Source: Bradyrhizobium sp. AZCC 2176 (GTDB lineage: Bacteria; Pseudomonadota; Alphaproteobacteria; Rhizobiales; Xanthobacteraceae). Taken from it: 64,000 nucleotides of DNA. How positions within the stretch are numbered: the first letter of the stretch is position 1; each line of letters starts with the position of its first letter. The position numbers and the translations under genes were made by a program. Below, piece by piece: positions 1 to 9,589 of this stretch. The notes under the pieces were generated by a model. The model saw nothing but the letters and a program-made list of their open reading frames with translations. It did not search any database and was not told the DNA's origin. The stretch lies in contig NZ_JAZHRX010000001.1 in the NCBI RefSeq assembly GCF_036924645.1, positions 2,418,001 through 2,482,000 of the forward strand, read 5' to 3'.

Positions 1-987
1 CGCGCCGCCAAGCTGACCGGGCAATTGCTGGCGTTTGCACGGCGGCAAACGTTGAAACCGGAGGTGTTCGACGTCGGACGAAGCGTGCAGACGCTGAGCG
101 AAATGATCGGCACCCTGGTCGGCTCGCGTATCGAGATCGTCATCCTTGGGCCGGAAGAACCGTGCTTCGTCAACGCCGACGCCGGCCAGTTCGAAACCGC
201 CATCATCAACATGGCAGTCAACGCGCGGGACGCCATGGAAGGCCATGGACGGCTGACGATTGCGGTGGGAATGGCGGCCAGCCTGCCCAACGCCGCGCCA
301 CTGTCGCAAAATCCATATGGCTATGTTGCCGTATCCGTCGCCGACACCGGCAGCGGCATTCCGCCGGATCAGTTCGAACGTATCTTCGACCCCTTCTTCA
401 CGACCAAGCAGGCCGGCCATGGCACCGGGCTGGGCCTGTCGCAGGTGTTCGGTTTCGCCAAGCAATCCGACGGCGAAGTAACGGTCGCCAGCGAAGTGGG
501 CAAAGGCAGTATCTTCACGCTCTATCTGCCGCGCACCGCCGGCAGCGGGAAATCGCGACAGGCGCCGGCAGCAGGCGCCCTGGCGATCGAGGGGAGCGAG
601 ATGTCGGTGCTCGTGGTCGAGGACAACGAGGAGGTCGGGCAATTTGCCAGCGACGCACTGACTGATCTCGGCTACACCACTCGCCTGGTCGACAGCGCCA
701 TGCATGCGCTCGAAGAGCTGGCCGCCGACGCCGATCGTTTCGATGTCGTGTTCACCGACGTGGTCATGCCAGGCATGACCGGCATTGAACTCGCCCAGGA
801 AATCCGCCGCCGGCACGCCGACCTGCCGGTCGTGCTGACCAGCGGTTATAGCCACGTGCTGTCGGAACACGGCAGCTACGGTTTTGAGCTGCTGCAAAAG
901 CCCTATTCCGTCGAGCAGCTCTCGCACGTGCTGCAGCGGGTCGGCCGCCGGAAATTAAAACGGGCACCGACAGCCGCATCATCATGA
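1..987 (+). CDS. Hybrid sensor histidine kinase/response regulator, 3' part
   Basis: The window opens inside this gene; 328 codons of the C-terminal part are visible and the start and sensor region lie upstream. The first codons read like the second helix of a HisKA domain (LTGQLLAFARRQ). A HATPase_c domain follows, with an N box (NMAVNARDAM, about visible residue 71), G1 box (DTGSGIP, about 114) and G2 box (GTGLGL, about 140). A receiver domain starts near 200 (VLVVEDNEE), with the likely phospho-acceptor Asp near 253 (FTDVVMPG) and the conserved Lys near 300 (QKPYS). By family, the kinase passes phosphate to its own receiver or to a phosphotransfer partner. What it senses cannot be told from this part. 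Confidence 0.9.
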   Translation, partial: RAAKLTGQLLAFARRQTLKPEVFDVGRSVQTLSEMIGTLVGSRIEIVILGPEEPCFVNADAGQFETAIINMAVNARDAMEGHGRLTIAVGMAASLPNAAPLSQNPYGYVAVSVADTGSGIPPDQFERIFDPFFTTKQAGHGTGLGLSQVFGFAKQSDGEVTVASEVGKGSIFTLYLPRTAGSGKSRQAPAAGALAIEGSEMSVLVVEDNEEVGQFASDALTDLGYTTRLVDSAMHALEELAADADRFDVVFTDVVMPGMTGIELAQEIRRRHADLPVVLTSGYSHVLSEHGSYGFELLQKPYSVEQLSHVLQRVGRRKLKRAPTAASS

Positions 988-1027
988 AGCCTGGTGCTTC
1001 CGGCTTAGGGCGCTCCGGGAACCATCG

Positions 1028-1052
1028 GGAACCTTTTGATTTGCCTGCCGTT
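1028..1052 (+). promoter_or_regulatory. EcfG-type (general stress sigma factor) promoter motif
   Basis: GGAAC at 1028-1032 and CGTT at 1049-1052 are separated by 16 bases, matching the alphaproteobacterial EcfG consensus GGAAC-N16/17-CGTT. The ATG of the ABC transporter follows only 8 bases after the -10 element, so the transcript would be leaderless or nearly so, or translation would start further in. The match is exact but untested. Confidence 0.45.
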
Positions 1053-1060
1053 GTGACGCC

Positions 1061-3037
1061 ATGGCCAGGGCATCCAGCAAGCCCGATCCGCGCGCAACCA
1101 AATCGGATTCCGCGGAAAAGGCGGAATTTGTAGAGGTTGTCGCCGAAGCCGGCGATCACGTCGAGCCACCACCGCCGGAGGCGGTCGAGCCCGATCCGCA
1201 GATGTCGCCGGAAGAGGCCGAGCAGGCCCGCAAGGATTATCTGCTGACGCGGTTCTGGATCAGCGCGCGCGGCTATTGGGGCAAGAACGGCGACCGGCTG
1301 GCATGGCTGTTCTCGAGCGGGCTGCTGCTCCTGATCGTCGGCCATGTCGGCTTTCAATACGGAGTCAATGTCTGGAACCGCGCCATCTTCGACGCCATCG
1401 AGAAGCGCGATTCCGCCACCGTCTATTACCTTGCCGCGGTGTTCTTCCCGCTGGCGATCGGCAGCGTATTGCTCGGCGTGGCGCAGGTGTTCGCCCGCAT
1501 GGGCATCCAGCGCCGCTGGCGCGCCTGGCTGACCAACGCGATGGTATCGCGATGGCTGGCGAGCGGCCGCTACTATCAGCTCAATCTCGTCAGTGGCGAT
1601 CACCAGAACCCGGAGTATCGCATTGCCGAGGATTTGCGCATCGCCACCGACTCGCCGGTCGATTTCGTCGCCGGCGTCACGTCGGCATTTCTGTCGGCCG
1701 CCACCTTCATTGTCGTGCTGTGGACCATCGGCGGCGCGCTGACGGTGACGCTGGGAGGCTCGACCATTACCATCCCCGGCTTCCTCGTGATTGCCGCCGT
1801 CATTTATGCCGCGCTCGCTTCAGGCTCGATCATGACGATCGGACGAAGCTTCGTGCAGGTGTCCGAGGACAAGAACCAGGCCGAGGCCGAATACCGCTAC
1901 GCGCTGACCCGCGTGCGCGAGAACGGCGAAAGCATCGCGCTGCTCGGCGGCGAGCAGGAAGAGCGCGATGGCATCGACAAGACTTTTTCAAAGGTGCTGC
2001 GGCAATGGGCGAGGCTCGCCGGCCAGCACATGCGCACCACGCTGGTGTCGCAGGGGTCTGGTCTGATCGCGCCGGTGGTCCCGCTGCTGTTGTGCGCGCC
2101 AAAGTTTCTCGACGGCAGCATGAGCCTCGGACAGGTGATGCAGGCGGCGTCCGCCTTCACCATCGTGCAGACCGCGTTCGGCTGGCTGGTCGACAATTAT
2201 CCGCGGCTCGCTGACTGGAACGCCTGCGCACACCGCATCGCTTCGCTGATGATGTCGCTCGATGGCCTCGAGCGCGCCGAGCAGGGCGATGGCATCGGCC
2301 GCATCAAGCGCGGCGAGACCGAGGGCGACGCCATGCTGAGCCTCAACGATCTCTCGGTCACGCTCGATGACGGCACCGCCGTTGTGGGCGAGACGGAAGT
2401 CGTGATCGAACCCGGCGAGCGGTTGCTGGTGGCCGGCGAGTCCGGTACCGGCAAAAGTACGCTGGTCCGCGCGCTGGCGGGGCTGTGGCCGTGGGGCGGC
2501 GGCAGCGTCAACTTCCACCCCGACCGCCGGCTCTTCATGCTGCCGCAAAAGCCCTACATTCCGTCCGGCACGCTGCGGCGCGCGATCGCCTATCCCGGCG
2601 CCGCCGATGACTGGCTCACCGAGCAGATCTGCGACGCCCTGCACAAGGTCGGCCTCGACCATCTCAAGGAGAAGATCGAGGAAGAGGGACCGTGGGACCA
2701 GACGCTCTCCGGCGGCGAGAAGCAGCGGCTGGCGTTTGCGCGCCTGCTGCTGCACAACCCCGACATCGTGGTGCTGGATGAGGCGACGTCGGCGCTCGAC
2801 GAAAAGAGCCAGGACAAGATGATGGAGATCGTCATCAAGGAGCTGCCGAAGGCAACGATCGTCAGCGTCGCCCACCGCGTCGAACTGGAGGCGTTTCACA
2901 GCCGCAAGATCGTGCTGGAACGGCGCAAGGGCGGCGCCAAGCTCGTCAGCGACGTCAACCTGATCCCGCGCAAGGACAGAAAACGGCTGCTCGGCAGCTT
3001 CCTGCGCCATCGCCAAGCTGCGAAGAAGGCGGCGTGA
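1061..3037 (+). CDS. ABC transporter, fused permease/ATPase of the SbmA-BacA/BclA type
   Basis: 658 residues. A hydrophilic acidic N-terminus (about 1-75) precedes a six-helix membrane domain with the hallmark NPEYRIAEDLR segment near residue 190, as in SbmA/BacA-like and YddA-like transporters. An ATPase domain follows, with Walker A GESGTGKS (about 459), signature LSGGEKQ (about 549) and Walker B VVLDEATSALDE (about 570). Half-transporters of this layout work as inner-membrane homodimers. Bradyrhizobium BclA, which has the same architecture, imports peptides such as NCR peptides and bleomycin and is needed for bacteroid differentiation. I cannot tell from the sequence alone whether this is BclA or a paralogue. 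The FkbM gene begins 19 bases downstream and may be cotranscribed. An EcfG-like motif sits just upstream. Confidence 0.85.
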   Translation: MARASSKPDPRATKSDSAEKAEFVEVVAEAGDHVEPPPPEAVEPDPQMSPEEAEQARKDYLLTRFWISARGYWGKNGDRLAWLFSSGLLLLIVGHVGFQYGVNVWNRAIFDAIEKRDSATVYYLAAVFFPLAIGSVLLGVAQVFARMGIQRRWRAWLTNAMVSRWLASGRYYQLNLVSGDHQNPEYRIAEDLRIATDSPVDFVAGVTSAFLSAATFIVVLWTIGGALTVTLGGSTITIPGFLVIAAVIYAALASGSIMTIGRSFVQVSEDKNQAEAEYRYALTRVRENGESIALLGGEQEERDGIDKTFSKVLRQWARLAGQHMRTTLVSQGSGLIAPVVPLLLCAPKFLDGSMSLGQVMQAASAFTIVQTAFGWLVDNYPRLADWNACAHRIASLMMSLDGLERAEQGDGIGRIKRGETEGDAMLSLNDLSVTLDDGTAVVGETEVVIEPGERLLVAGESGTGKSTLVRALAGLWPWGGGSVNFHPDRRLFMLPQKPYIPSGTLRRAIAYPGAADDWLTEQICDALHKVGLDHLKEKIEEEGPWDQTLSGGEKQRLAFARLLLHNPDIVVLDEATSALDEKSQDKMMEIVIKELPKATIVSVAHRVELEAFHSRKIVLERRKGGAKLVSDVNLIPRKDRKRLLGSFLRHRQAAKKAA

Positions 3038-3056
3038 GATAAAAGACTTCCCGTCG

Positions 3057-3941
3057 TTGGAGTCGCGCTTAAAACCGGCTATGCATGCGCCGCTTCTACC
3101 CGAGGACTTTTGCTTGACGCCCGACAACGATCCTTCGCCCGCCCCGTTCGGCGCGTTCGCCCCGAATGCCGCACAGGCCGCAATCATTTCGCTGGCCCAC
3201 CGCACGCGGCTGAAGCGCGGCGCGTTCCGCCCCTGGCTGTCGCGGCTGGTGAACCTGCTGCGCGCAGGTCCTATCGACGTGCGATATCAAGGCGCCTCGT
3301 TCCGCTTCTACCATCAAGCCAGCGCCACCGAACGCGGCGCGCTGTTCAATCCCGCCTACAACGTCGAGGAGCTGGATTTTTTGCGCGCGCATGTCCCTGC
3401 GGGCGGGGTCTTCATCGATGTCGGCGCCAATGTCGGCACCTATGCGCTTGCGCTGGCGCGTCATATCGGCGCCGGCGGCAAGGTGATCGCGATCGAGCCG
3501 CATCCGGTAACCCATGCGCGGCTCGCCTTCAATAACGTAGCCTCCGGCTACACCCAGGTGCGGCTGGTCGCGGCGGCCGCCGGCCCCGCCGATGGCGAGC
3601 TGCTGATCGAAACCGACGGCGACAATCTCGGCGCCAGCCACATCGTGTCGGGCGAGGCCTCTGCCAAGGCGATCAAGGTGCCGTCGCTGCGGCTGCAGCG
3701 CATCCTCGAGGAGGCCGGTGTCGCCCGTGTCGATGCTCTCAAGATCGACGTCGAGGGGTTTGAGGATCGCGTGCTGACCGGCTTCTTCGCCGAGGCACCG
3801 CAGGCATTGTGGCCCCGTGCGATGGTGATCGAGCATCTGTCAAAGGACGAATGGCTGGACGACTGCATCGCCGACATGCACACGCGAGGCTATATCGAGA
3901 CCGGCAAGACCCGCAGCAACACATTGCTGACGCGAAGCTGA
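3057..3941 (+). CDS. FkbM family methyltransferase
   Basis: 294 residues from a TTG start; an in-frame ATG at 3081 (MHAPLL) is the alternative. The SAM-binding motif I region reads FIDVGANVGTYALAL near residue 119 and is followed by the acidic loop VIAIEPHP. The FkbM hallmark DALKIDVEGFEDRVL is near residue 225. Family members O-methylate sugars, polyketides or exported polysaccharides; the substrate here is unknown. It lies 19 bases behind the ABC transporter on the same strand, which suggests one transcript. An N-terminal extension of about 85 residues before the catalytic core has no motif I recognise. Confidence 0.85.
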   Translation: MESRLKPAMHAPLLPEDFCLTPDNDPSPAPFGAFAPNAAQAAIISLAHRTRLKRGAFRPWLSRLVNLLRAGPIDVRYQGASFRFYHQASATERGALFNPAYNVEELDFLRAHVPAGGVFIDVGANVGTYALALARHIGAGGKVIAIEPHPVTHARLAFNNVASGYTQVRLVAAAAGPADGELLIETDGDNLGASHIVSGEASAKAIKVPSLRLQRILEEAGVARVDALKIDVEGFEDRVLTGFFAEAPQALWPRAMVIEHLSKDEWLDDCIADMHTRGYIETGKTRSNTLLTRS

Positions 3942-3984
3942 ATTTTCCTGGCGCAAATCATTCCTCAAACCGCAGGAGGGCTTA

Positions 3985-4371
3985 ATGATCGACCACATCG
4001 GATTTCCGGTTTCGGACTACGAACGCTCCAAGACCTTCTATCTGAAGGCCCTGGCGCCGCTCGACTACACCCTCGTGATGGAAGTCACCCAGGAGCAGCA
4101 CGGCCACGCTCCCGCCGCGGGTTTCGGCGCCGATGGAAAGCCCGATTTCTGGATCGGCGGCGAAGGCGGGTTGGACAAGCCGTTGCATGTCGCGATCGTG
4201 GCCAAGGACCGCTCTACGGTGGACGCTTTCTACAAGGCAGCCATGGCCGCCGGCGGACGGGACAACGGCGCGCCGGGAATCCGCGCGCATTACCACCCGA
4301 ACTATTACGGCGCGTTCGTGCTCGATCCAGACGGCCACAACATCGAAGCCGTCTGCCACACGCCGGCCTAG
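3985..4371 (+). CDS. VOC (glyoxalase/bleomycin resistance/dioxygenase) family protein
   Basis: 128 residues with a strong Shine-Dalgarno sequence (AGGAGGG, 5 bases before ATG). It begins MIDHIGFPVSDYERSKTFY, the first beta-alpha-beta unit of a VOC fold with a potential metal-ligand His at residue 4. It ends with the second module, FVLDPDGHNIEAVCH, including the usual C-terminal Glu. VOC proteins bind a divalent metal and act as lyases, isomerases, dioxygenases or drug-binding proteins; the substrate cannot be assigned. It is a single-gene unit between the FkbM gene and the small proline-rich gene. Confidence 0.88.
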   Translation: MIDHIGFPVSDYERSKTFYLKALAPLDYTLVMEVTQEQHGHAPAAGFGADGKPDFWIGGEGGLDKPLHVAIVAKDRSTVDAFYKAAMAAGGRDNGAPGIRAHYHPNYYGAFVLDPDGHNIEAVCHTPA

Positions 4372-4395
4372 CCGGTTCCACTGGCGAGGCGCCCG

Positions 4396-4420
4396 GGAAC
4401 TTTGCGCCAGCCTCGCCGTT
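4396..4420 (+). promoter_or_regulatory. EcfG-type promoter motif before the small proline-rich gene
   Basis: GGAAC at 4396-4400 and CGTT at 4417-4420 with 16 bases between them. A start of transcription near 4427 would leave a leader of about 24 bases that includes the GGAGA ribosome binding site of the gene at 4451. Both the spacing and the gene-start geometry fit. Confidence 0.55.
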
Positions 4421-4450
4421 ATTGTTCCTGAAGTTGAAGCTTCAGGAGAC

Positions 4451-4684
4451 ATGATGCCGATCGAACCGCCGGAGATACCGCCGGCGACACCGGGACAACC
4501 AACCGAGCCGCCGCCGGAGAACCCGCCGGGCAATCCCCGTCCGGACGTGCCGCCACCATTCCGTGAACCGGGTCAGCCACCACCACCTGAGGAGTTGCCA
4601 GGCAAGATGCCGGACGAGTTACCGATACGCGGGCCGAACGGTCCCCGTGCACCCAATCCCGCCACCGACCCAGGTGCCGGATGA
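4451..4684 (+). CDS. Small proline-rich protein, probably a general-stress gene
   Basis: 77 residues, beginning with tandem ATG codons at 4451 and 4454 and preceded by GGAGA five bases upstream. About a third of the residues are proline, with many PP, EPP and GNP clusters. There is no signal peptide or membrane segment, so a disordered cytoplasmic protein is likely. I recognise no family. The case for a real gene is the good ribosome binding site plus an exact EcfG-like promoter placed at the right distance. Proline-rich frames are easily produced by GC-rich DNA, so doubt remains. Confidence 0.5.
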   Translation: MMPIEPPEIPPATPGQPTEPPPENPPGNPRPDVPPPFREPGQPPPPEELPGKMPDELPIRGPNGPRAPNPATDPGAG

Positions 4685-4867
4685 ACACCTCGCCTGAACG
4701 CGCAATGAATGATGATGCATGCAACCCATTGCATCGATGAAATAAAAAGCATCCGACCATTTGTAGGCCGCCACAATCCGGCCTAATGATTAGCCGCTCA
4801 TCGACCAACTGACATGTCAATGAGGGCCCTTCCGTTGCTGTCAGGCCTATCGGGGACCAAGGACATC

Positions 4868-6859
4868 ATGACAAACCTTCGCATCCTGCTGCTCGCCACG
4901 ACTGCTTTGACGGCGACGCAGCTCGCGACCTCCGCATCGTATGCGCAGACCGCGCCGCTCGTCGTGGCGCAAGCCAAGGAAGAGGTTGGCCCGGACGGCA
5001 GGCCCAAGGCGCCGCCGAAGGGGGCCCCGCCGCCTGCAGCCGCGCCGAAGGCACCGGCTGCCCCGCCGCCGCCACCCCCGGCTGCGGCACCTCCGCGTCC
5101 AGCTGCCCCTCCGCCGCCGCCTGCTGCAGCTCCACCACCTCGCCCGACGCCACCCCCGCCGCCGCCAGCGGCTGCACCCCCGCCGCGTCCGACGCCACCT
5201 CCGCCTCCCCCGGCTGCCGCGCCGAAGGCACCGACGCCACCTCCGCCGCCCCCCGCTGCCGCGCCGAAGGCACCGACGCCGCCTCCGCCGCCCCCCGCTG
5301 CCGCGCCAAAGGCGCCGACTCCGACTCCGCCGCCTCCGGCGGCTGCACCTTCACGTCCGACGCCGACGCCACCTCCTCCGCCGGCAGCCGCGCCGGCAGC
5401 GCCGAAGCAACCGGCCGCACCTACGCCGCCACCACCGCCGCCTTCATCTCAGAAGGCGACGCCATCGCCCGTGCCGACGCCGCCCCCACCGGCCGGCGCC
5501 AAGCAGCCGCCGGCGCCTGCCACCACACCGACTCCGCAAGCCCCAACCGCCGCCCCACCACCCGGCGGAAGCACGACGACGGCGCCACCGCCGCGTCCGG
5601 GCGCACCGACGACACCTCCGAGCGCCGGCGCTCCGACTGCCGCTCCGACCACACCGCCGGGACGACCCGGCGCGCCGCCACCTGCCGCGCCGAGCGCTGG
5701 TGGCGTCCCCGCCGCTCCGGGCGCAACGCCACCGGCGGCCGCTCCCACGGCGCCGACTGCCGTACCGGGCACACCCGCCGCCACGCCACCGGCCGGCCGG
5801 GCACAAAACGCCCCGCCGACCGTCGCGCCCGCCTTCCGCCAGGCACCTCAGGTCACGGCACCGCTGCCAGCGGCCCCGGCGCCGGAAGCCGGGCTCAAAG
5901 CCATTGCCCCGGGTGCGCCACCGTCGGGTCCGACTCGCCTGGAGGACTTCCGCGGCCAGCGCCGCGAAGTCCAGCAGGGCGGCCGCACCGTTATTACCGA
6001 ACCCGGCCGGATCATCATTCGCGATCCCGGCGGACAGCAATATATCCGCCACAGCGAGGTGGACCGTTTCCGCTACGGCGCGCGTGACATCCAGACCCAG
6101 ACCGTCGGTGGCGAGACGCGCACTGTCGTGATCAGGCCCGACGGCACGCAGGTGATCACCGTGATGGGCCGTGACGGCCAGTTGCTGCGCCGGATCCGCC
6201 GCGACGAGCGCGGCCGCGAGGTCATCATCATCGACAACAGCTACCGCGATCCGCGCGCGGTCGGCGGATTCTTCGTGGCACTGCCGCCGCCGACGATCCG
6301 CATTCCCTACAACCGGTACATCGTCGACGCCGAGGAGGCGGAGCCGGAGGTGATCTACGATACCCTGATGGCCCCGCCGGTGGAGCGGATCGAACGGCGT
6401 TATACGCTGGACGAAATCCGCTACAGCCCGACCGTGCGCCAGCGCATGCCGAGCATCGACGTCAACACCATCAACTTCGCAACCGGATCGTGGGAAATCC
6501 CGCCCGATCAGGCGGCGAAGCTCCAGGTGATCGCCGATGGCCTCAACCGGGCGATCCAGCAAAATCCGCGAGCGGTATTCCTGATCGAGGGTCACACCGA
6601 CGCGGTCGGCAACGACGTCGACAATCTGTCGCTGTCAGACCGCCGCGCCGAATCCGCGGCCACCTTGCTGACGCAGCAGTTCAACGTGCCGGCGGAAAAC
6701 CTGACCTCGCAGGGCTATGGCGAGCAGTACCTGAAGGAGCAGGTCGACGGGCCAAGCGCGATTAACCGGCGCGTCACCATCCGCAACATCACGCCGCTGC
6801 TCAACGGCGGACAGGCCTCGCTGCCGCCGCCCCCGCCCGGCACCGCGCCGCCGCGCTGA
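4868..6859 (+). CDS. OmpA family protein with long proline-rich N-terminal region
   Basis: 663 residues from the ATG at 4868, chosen because AAGGA lies just upstream and a signal peptide follows directly (hydrophobic LRILLLATTALTATQLA, cleavage near SYAQ). Residues about 35-340 are proline/alanine-rich, with tandem copies of a PTPPPPPPAAAPKA-like unit. A middle region (about 355-470) repeats charged beta-like segments (RTVVIRPDGTQVITV). The C-terminal OmpA domain (about 530-640) has NFATGSWEIPPDQ, EGHTDAVG and NRRVTI, which bind diaminopimelate in peptidoglycan. The likely role is an outer-membrane or periplasmic anchor to the wall, with the proline arm spanning the periplasm. An earlier in-frame ATG at 4814 would bury the signal peptide. 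A strong terminator follows. Confidence 0.85.
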   Translation: MTNLRILLLATTALTATQLATSASYAQTAPLVVAQAKEEVGPDGRPKAPPKGAPPPAAAPKAPAAPPPPPPAAAPPRPAAPPPPPAAAPPPRPTPPPPPPAAAPPPRPTPPPPPPAAAPKAPTPPPPPPAAAPKAPTPPPPPPAAAPKAPTPTPPPPAAAPSRPTPTPPPPPAAAPAAPKQPAAPTPPPPPPSSQKATPSPVPTPPPPAGAKQPPAPATTPTPQAPTAAPPPGGSTTTAPPPRPGAPTTPPSAGAPTAAPTTPPGRPGAPPPAAPSAGGVPAAPGATPPAAAPTAPTAVPGTPAATPPAGRAQNAPPTVAPAFRQAPQVTAPLPAAPAPEAGLKAIAPGAPPSGPTRLEDFRGQRREVQQGGRTVITEPGRIIIRDPGGQQYIRHSEVDRFRYGARDIQTQTVGGETRTVVIRPDGTQVITVMGRDGQLLRRIRRDERGREVIIIDNSYRDPRAVGGFFVALPPPTIRIPYNRYIVDAEEAEPEVIYDTLMAPPVERIERRYTLDEIRYSPTVRQRMPSIDVNTINFATGSWEIPPDQAAKLQVIADGLNRAIQQNPRAVFLIEGHTDAVGNDVDNLSLSDRRAESAATLLTQQFNVPAENLTSQGYGEQYLKEQVDGPSAINRRVTIRNITPLLNGGQASLPPPPPGTAPPR

Positions 6860-6879
6860 GGCGGGTCGTTCATCAGATG

Positions 6880-6913
6880 AAAATGGCCGGGAGCAATCCC
6901 GGCCATTTTTTTG
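6880..6913 (+). terminator. Rho-independent terminator of the OmpA-like gene
   Basis: Perfect stem TGGCCGGGA/TCCCGGCCA with a GCAA loop followed by seven T residues, 20 bases behind the OmpA-like stop codon. Confidence 0.9.
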
Positions 6914-6930
6914 CGCGCCTCTCCCAGCGT

Positions 6931-7052
6931 GTCGCCCCGGCGAAAGCCGGGGCCCATAACCACAGGTGGTTGTTGCTTGAAGAAAACCGTCGCCCAGCGC
7001 CTTTCAACAACATCCGCCGCGGCGTACGGATCTCGGCTTTCGCCGGGGCGAC
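6931..7052. repeat. Palindromic intergenic repeat with 19-bp inverted ends
   Basis: The ends are perfect 19-bp inverted repeats (GTCGCCCCGGCGAAAGCCG and its complement) about 84 bp apart. A smaller hairpin follows at 7078-7104 (GTCGTCCC/GGGACGAC), directly before the argG stop. This type of GTC(A/G)-ended element recurs at 10127, 24380 and 56471 and is the common dispersed intergenic repeat style of bradyrhizobia. Confidence 0.75.
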
Positions 7053-7106
7053 GAACTGATGTGTTCTGGCCTTTCGGGTCGTCCCCGCGTTCCGCCGGGA
7101 CGACAG

Positions 7107-8477
<1,371 letters not shown>

Positions 8478-8480
8478 TTA

Positions 8481-8547
8481 TAGCGTTTTCGAGCGAAGTG
8501 GATACCGGTTCGCGTGAAGAAAACGCGTCAAAACAAGAATCTAGAGC
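8481..8547. repeat. Family A palindromic repeat, canonical copy
   Basis: Imperfect palindrome with CGTTTTC and GAAAACG arms around a core containing GAAGTGGATACCGGTTCGCG. The same core occurs at 17102, 17664 (inverted), 47364 and 49921, and a partial one at 47011. It lies between the argG start and the PAP2 gene end. Confidence 0.75.
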
Positions 8548-8660
8548 TTCGGTGCTGATTCAATCAGAATCGACAATGCTCCAGCGGGCTTGAGGGCCGC
8601 GAATATCAAATTTCGCAGCCGTGGGCACGCGTTTAATGGCGCTTGGCGGCTGAGGACGAA

Positions 8661-9422
8661 CTACCCCGCCTCGCGCCCGCGCCAGCGCTGCCACAGGCGG
8701 TAGCCGGGCCAGCCCCAGCGTGCCAGCGCGGCTTCGATTTGCGCGTCGGTGAGCCTCGTCGACGGCCAGCGGTAAATCCAGGCATAGGCCAGCCAGATCA
8801 CGAAAAAGCTGACGAGGCCGGCGGCTGCGACATCGGTGAAGAAATGCCCGCCGAACGCCATCCGCAGCACGCTGGTCGCGATACCGAACAAGGTCGCCGC
8901 CGTATAGGCAAAAGGCCGCCACGCCGGCGGCGTCAGCGCCGCGGGCGCGTAGGTCCAGAACGCAGTGGCGCCCTCGCCGGAGAAGAACGAGCAGTTACGC
9001 CCGCACTCCCCGCGCGGATCCCACCACGGCACGAATTGCCAGGGGCCGTTGAACTCCGCCACCACCGCCGGCCGCGGCCGCCCCCAATGACTCTTGAACG
9101 TGAGATTGGTCAGCACGACGGCGGAGAGCAGGATGGTGAGCAAGAGAAACACCGCCGCGCGTCCCGGAACCAGCATCGGCCGGTCCGGCCGCACCAGCTT
9201 TCCGACAATGGCAATCAGCGCCGGCAGCGCCAGCGCCCAGGCGATCCACATCGCGCCGTCGCGCGCGAATGCCGCAAGCCCGCTCTGCTTCAGGGGAAAC
9301 GATGTGCTCGCCGAATCGTAGAATAACGCCGCCAGCTTCAGGTCGAGTTCAGGGAAAATCCCGAACAGCAGTCCGATGACGAGCGATATGCCCAACGCGA
9401 TAACAAGTCCGGTCCGGTTCAT
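8661..9422 (-). CDS. PAP2 family phosphatase, membrane bound
   Basis: 253 residues with about five or six membrane segments. The three phosphatase motifs are present: K110-SHWGRPRP, the second at S148-G149-E150 (CSFFSGEGA), and R187-x5-H193-x3-D197. Motif 2 ends in SGE where most PAP2 enzymes have SGH. Members remove phosphate from lipid phosphates, undecaprenyl pyrophosphate or lipid A at the periplasmic face. Lipid A phosphatase activity is possible in this taxon but the substrate is not shown by the sequence. Monocistronic between two repeats. Confidence 0.82.
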   Translation of the reverse strand: MNRTGLVIALGISLVIGLLFGIFPELDLKLAALFYDSASTSFPLKQSGLAAFARDGAMWIAWALALPALIAIVGKLVRPDRPMLVPGRAAVFLLLTILLSAVVLTNLTFKSHWGRPRPAVVAEFNGPWQFVPWWDPRGECGRNCSFFSGEGATAFWTYAPAALTPPAWRPFAYTAATLFGIATSVLRMAFGGHFFTDVAAAGLVSFFVIWLAYAWIYRWPSTRLTDAQIEAALARWGWPGYRLWQRWRGREAG

Positions 9423-9463
9423 GACGCGCGGTTTAGCCGAGGTGGTTGGGGATGAAAACCCCT

Positions 9464-9576
9464 GTCATTGCGAGCGAAGCGAAGCAATCCATTCTTTCTT
9501 GTCGCGGCGGGATGGATTGCTTCGCGGAGCCTGTCATCGGGCGGCGCTTTGCGCCGACCCGTTGGCTCGCAATGAC
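9464..9576. repeat. Dispersed repeat with 12-bp terminal inverted repeats
   Basis: The ends are GTCATTGCGAGC and its exact complement GCTCGCAATGAC, with an inner pair of arms (GAAGCAATCCAT and ATGGATTGCTTC). The size of about 113 bp and the structure resemble a MITE or REP-type element. Confidence 0.75.
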
Positions 9577-9589
9577 GGCTGTGCTTGAG

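Noticed and set aside
4719..4734. ATGCAA-N4-TTGCAT palindrome before the OmpA-like gene as an operator
   Set aside because: Short arms and no match to a known site; about 130 bases from the start codon. Could be chance.
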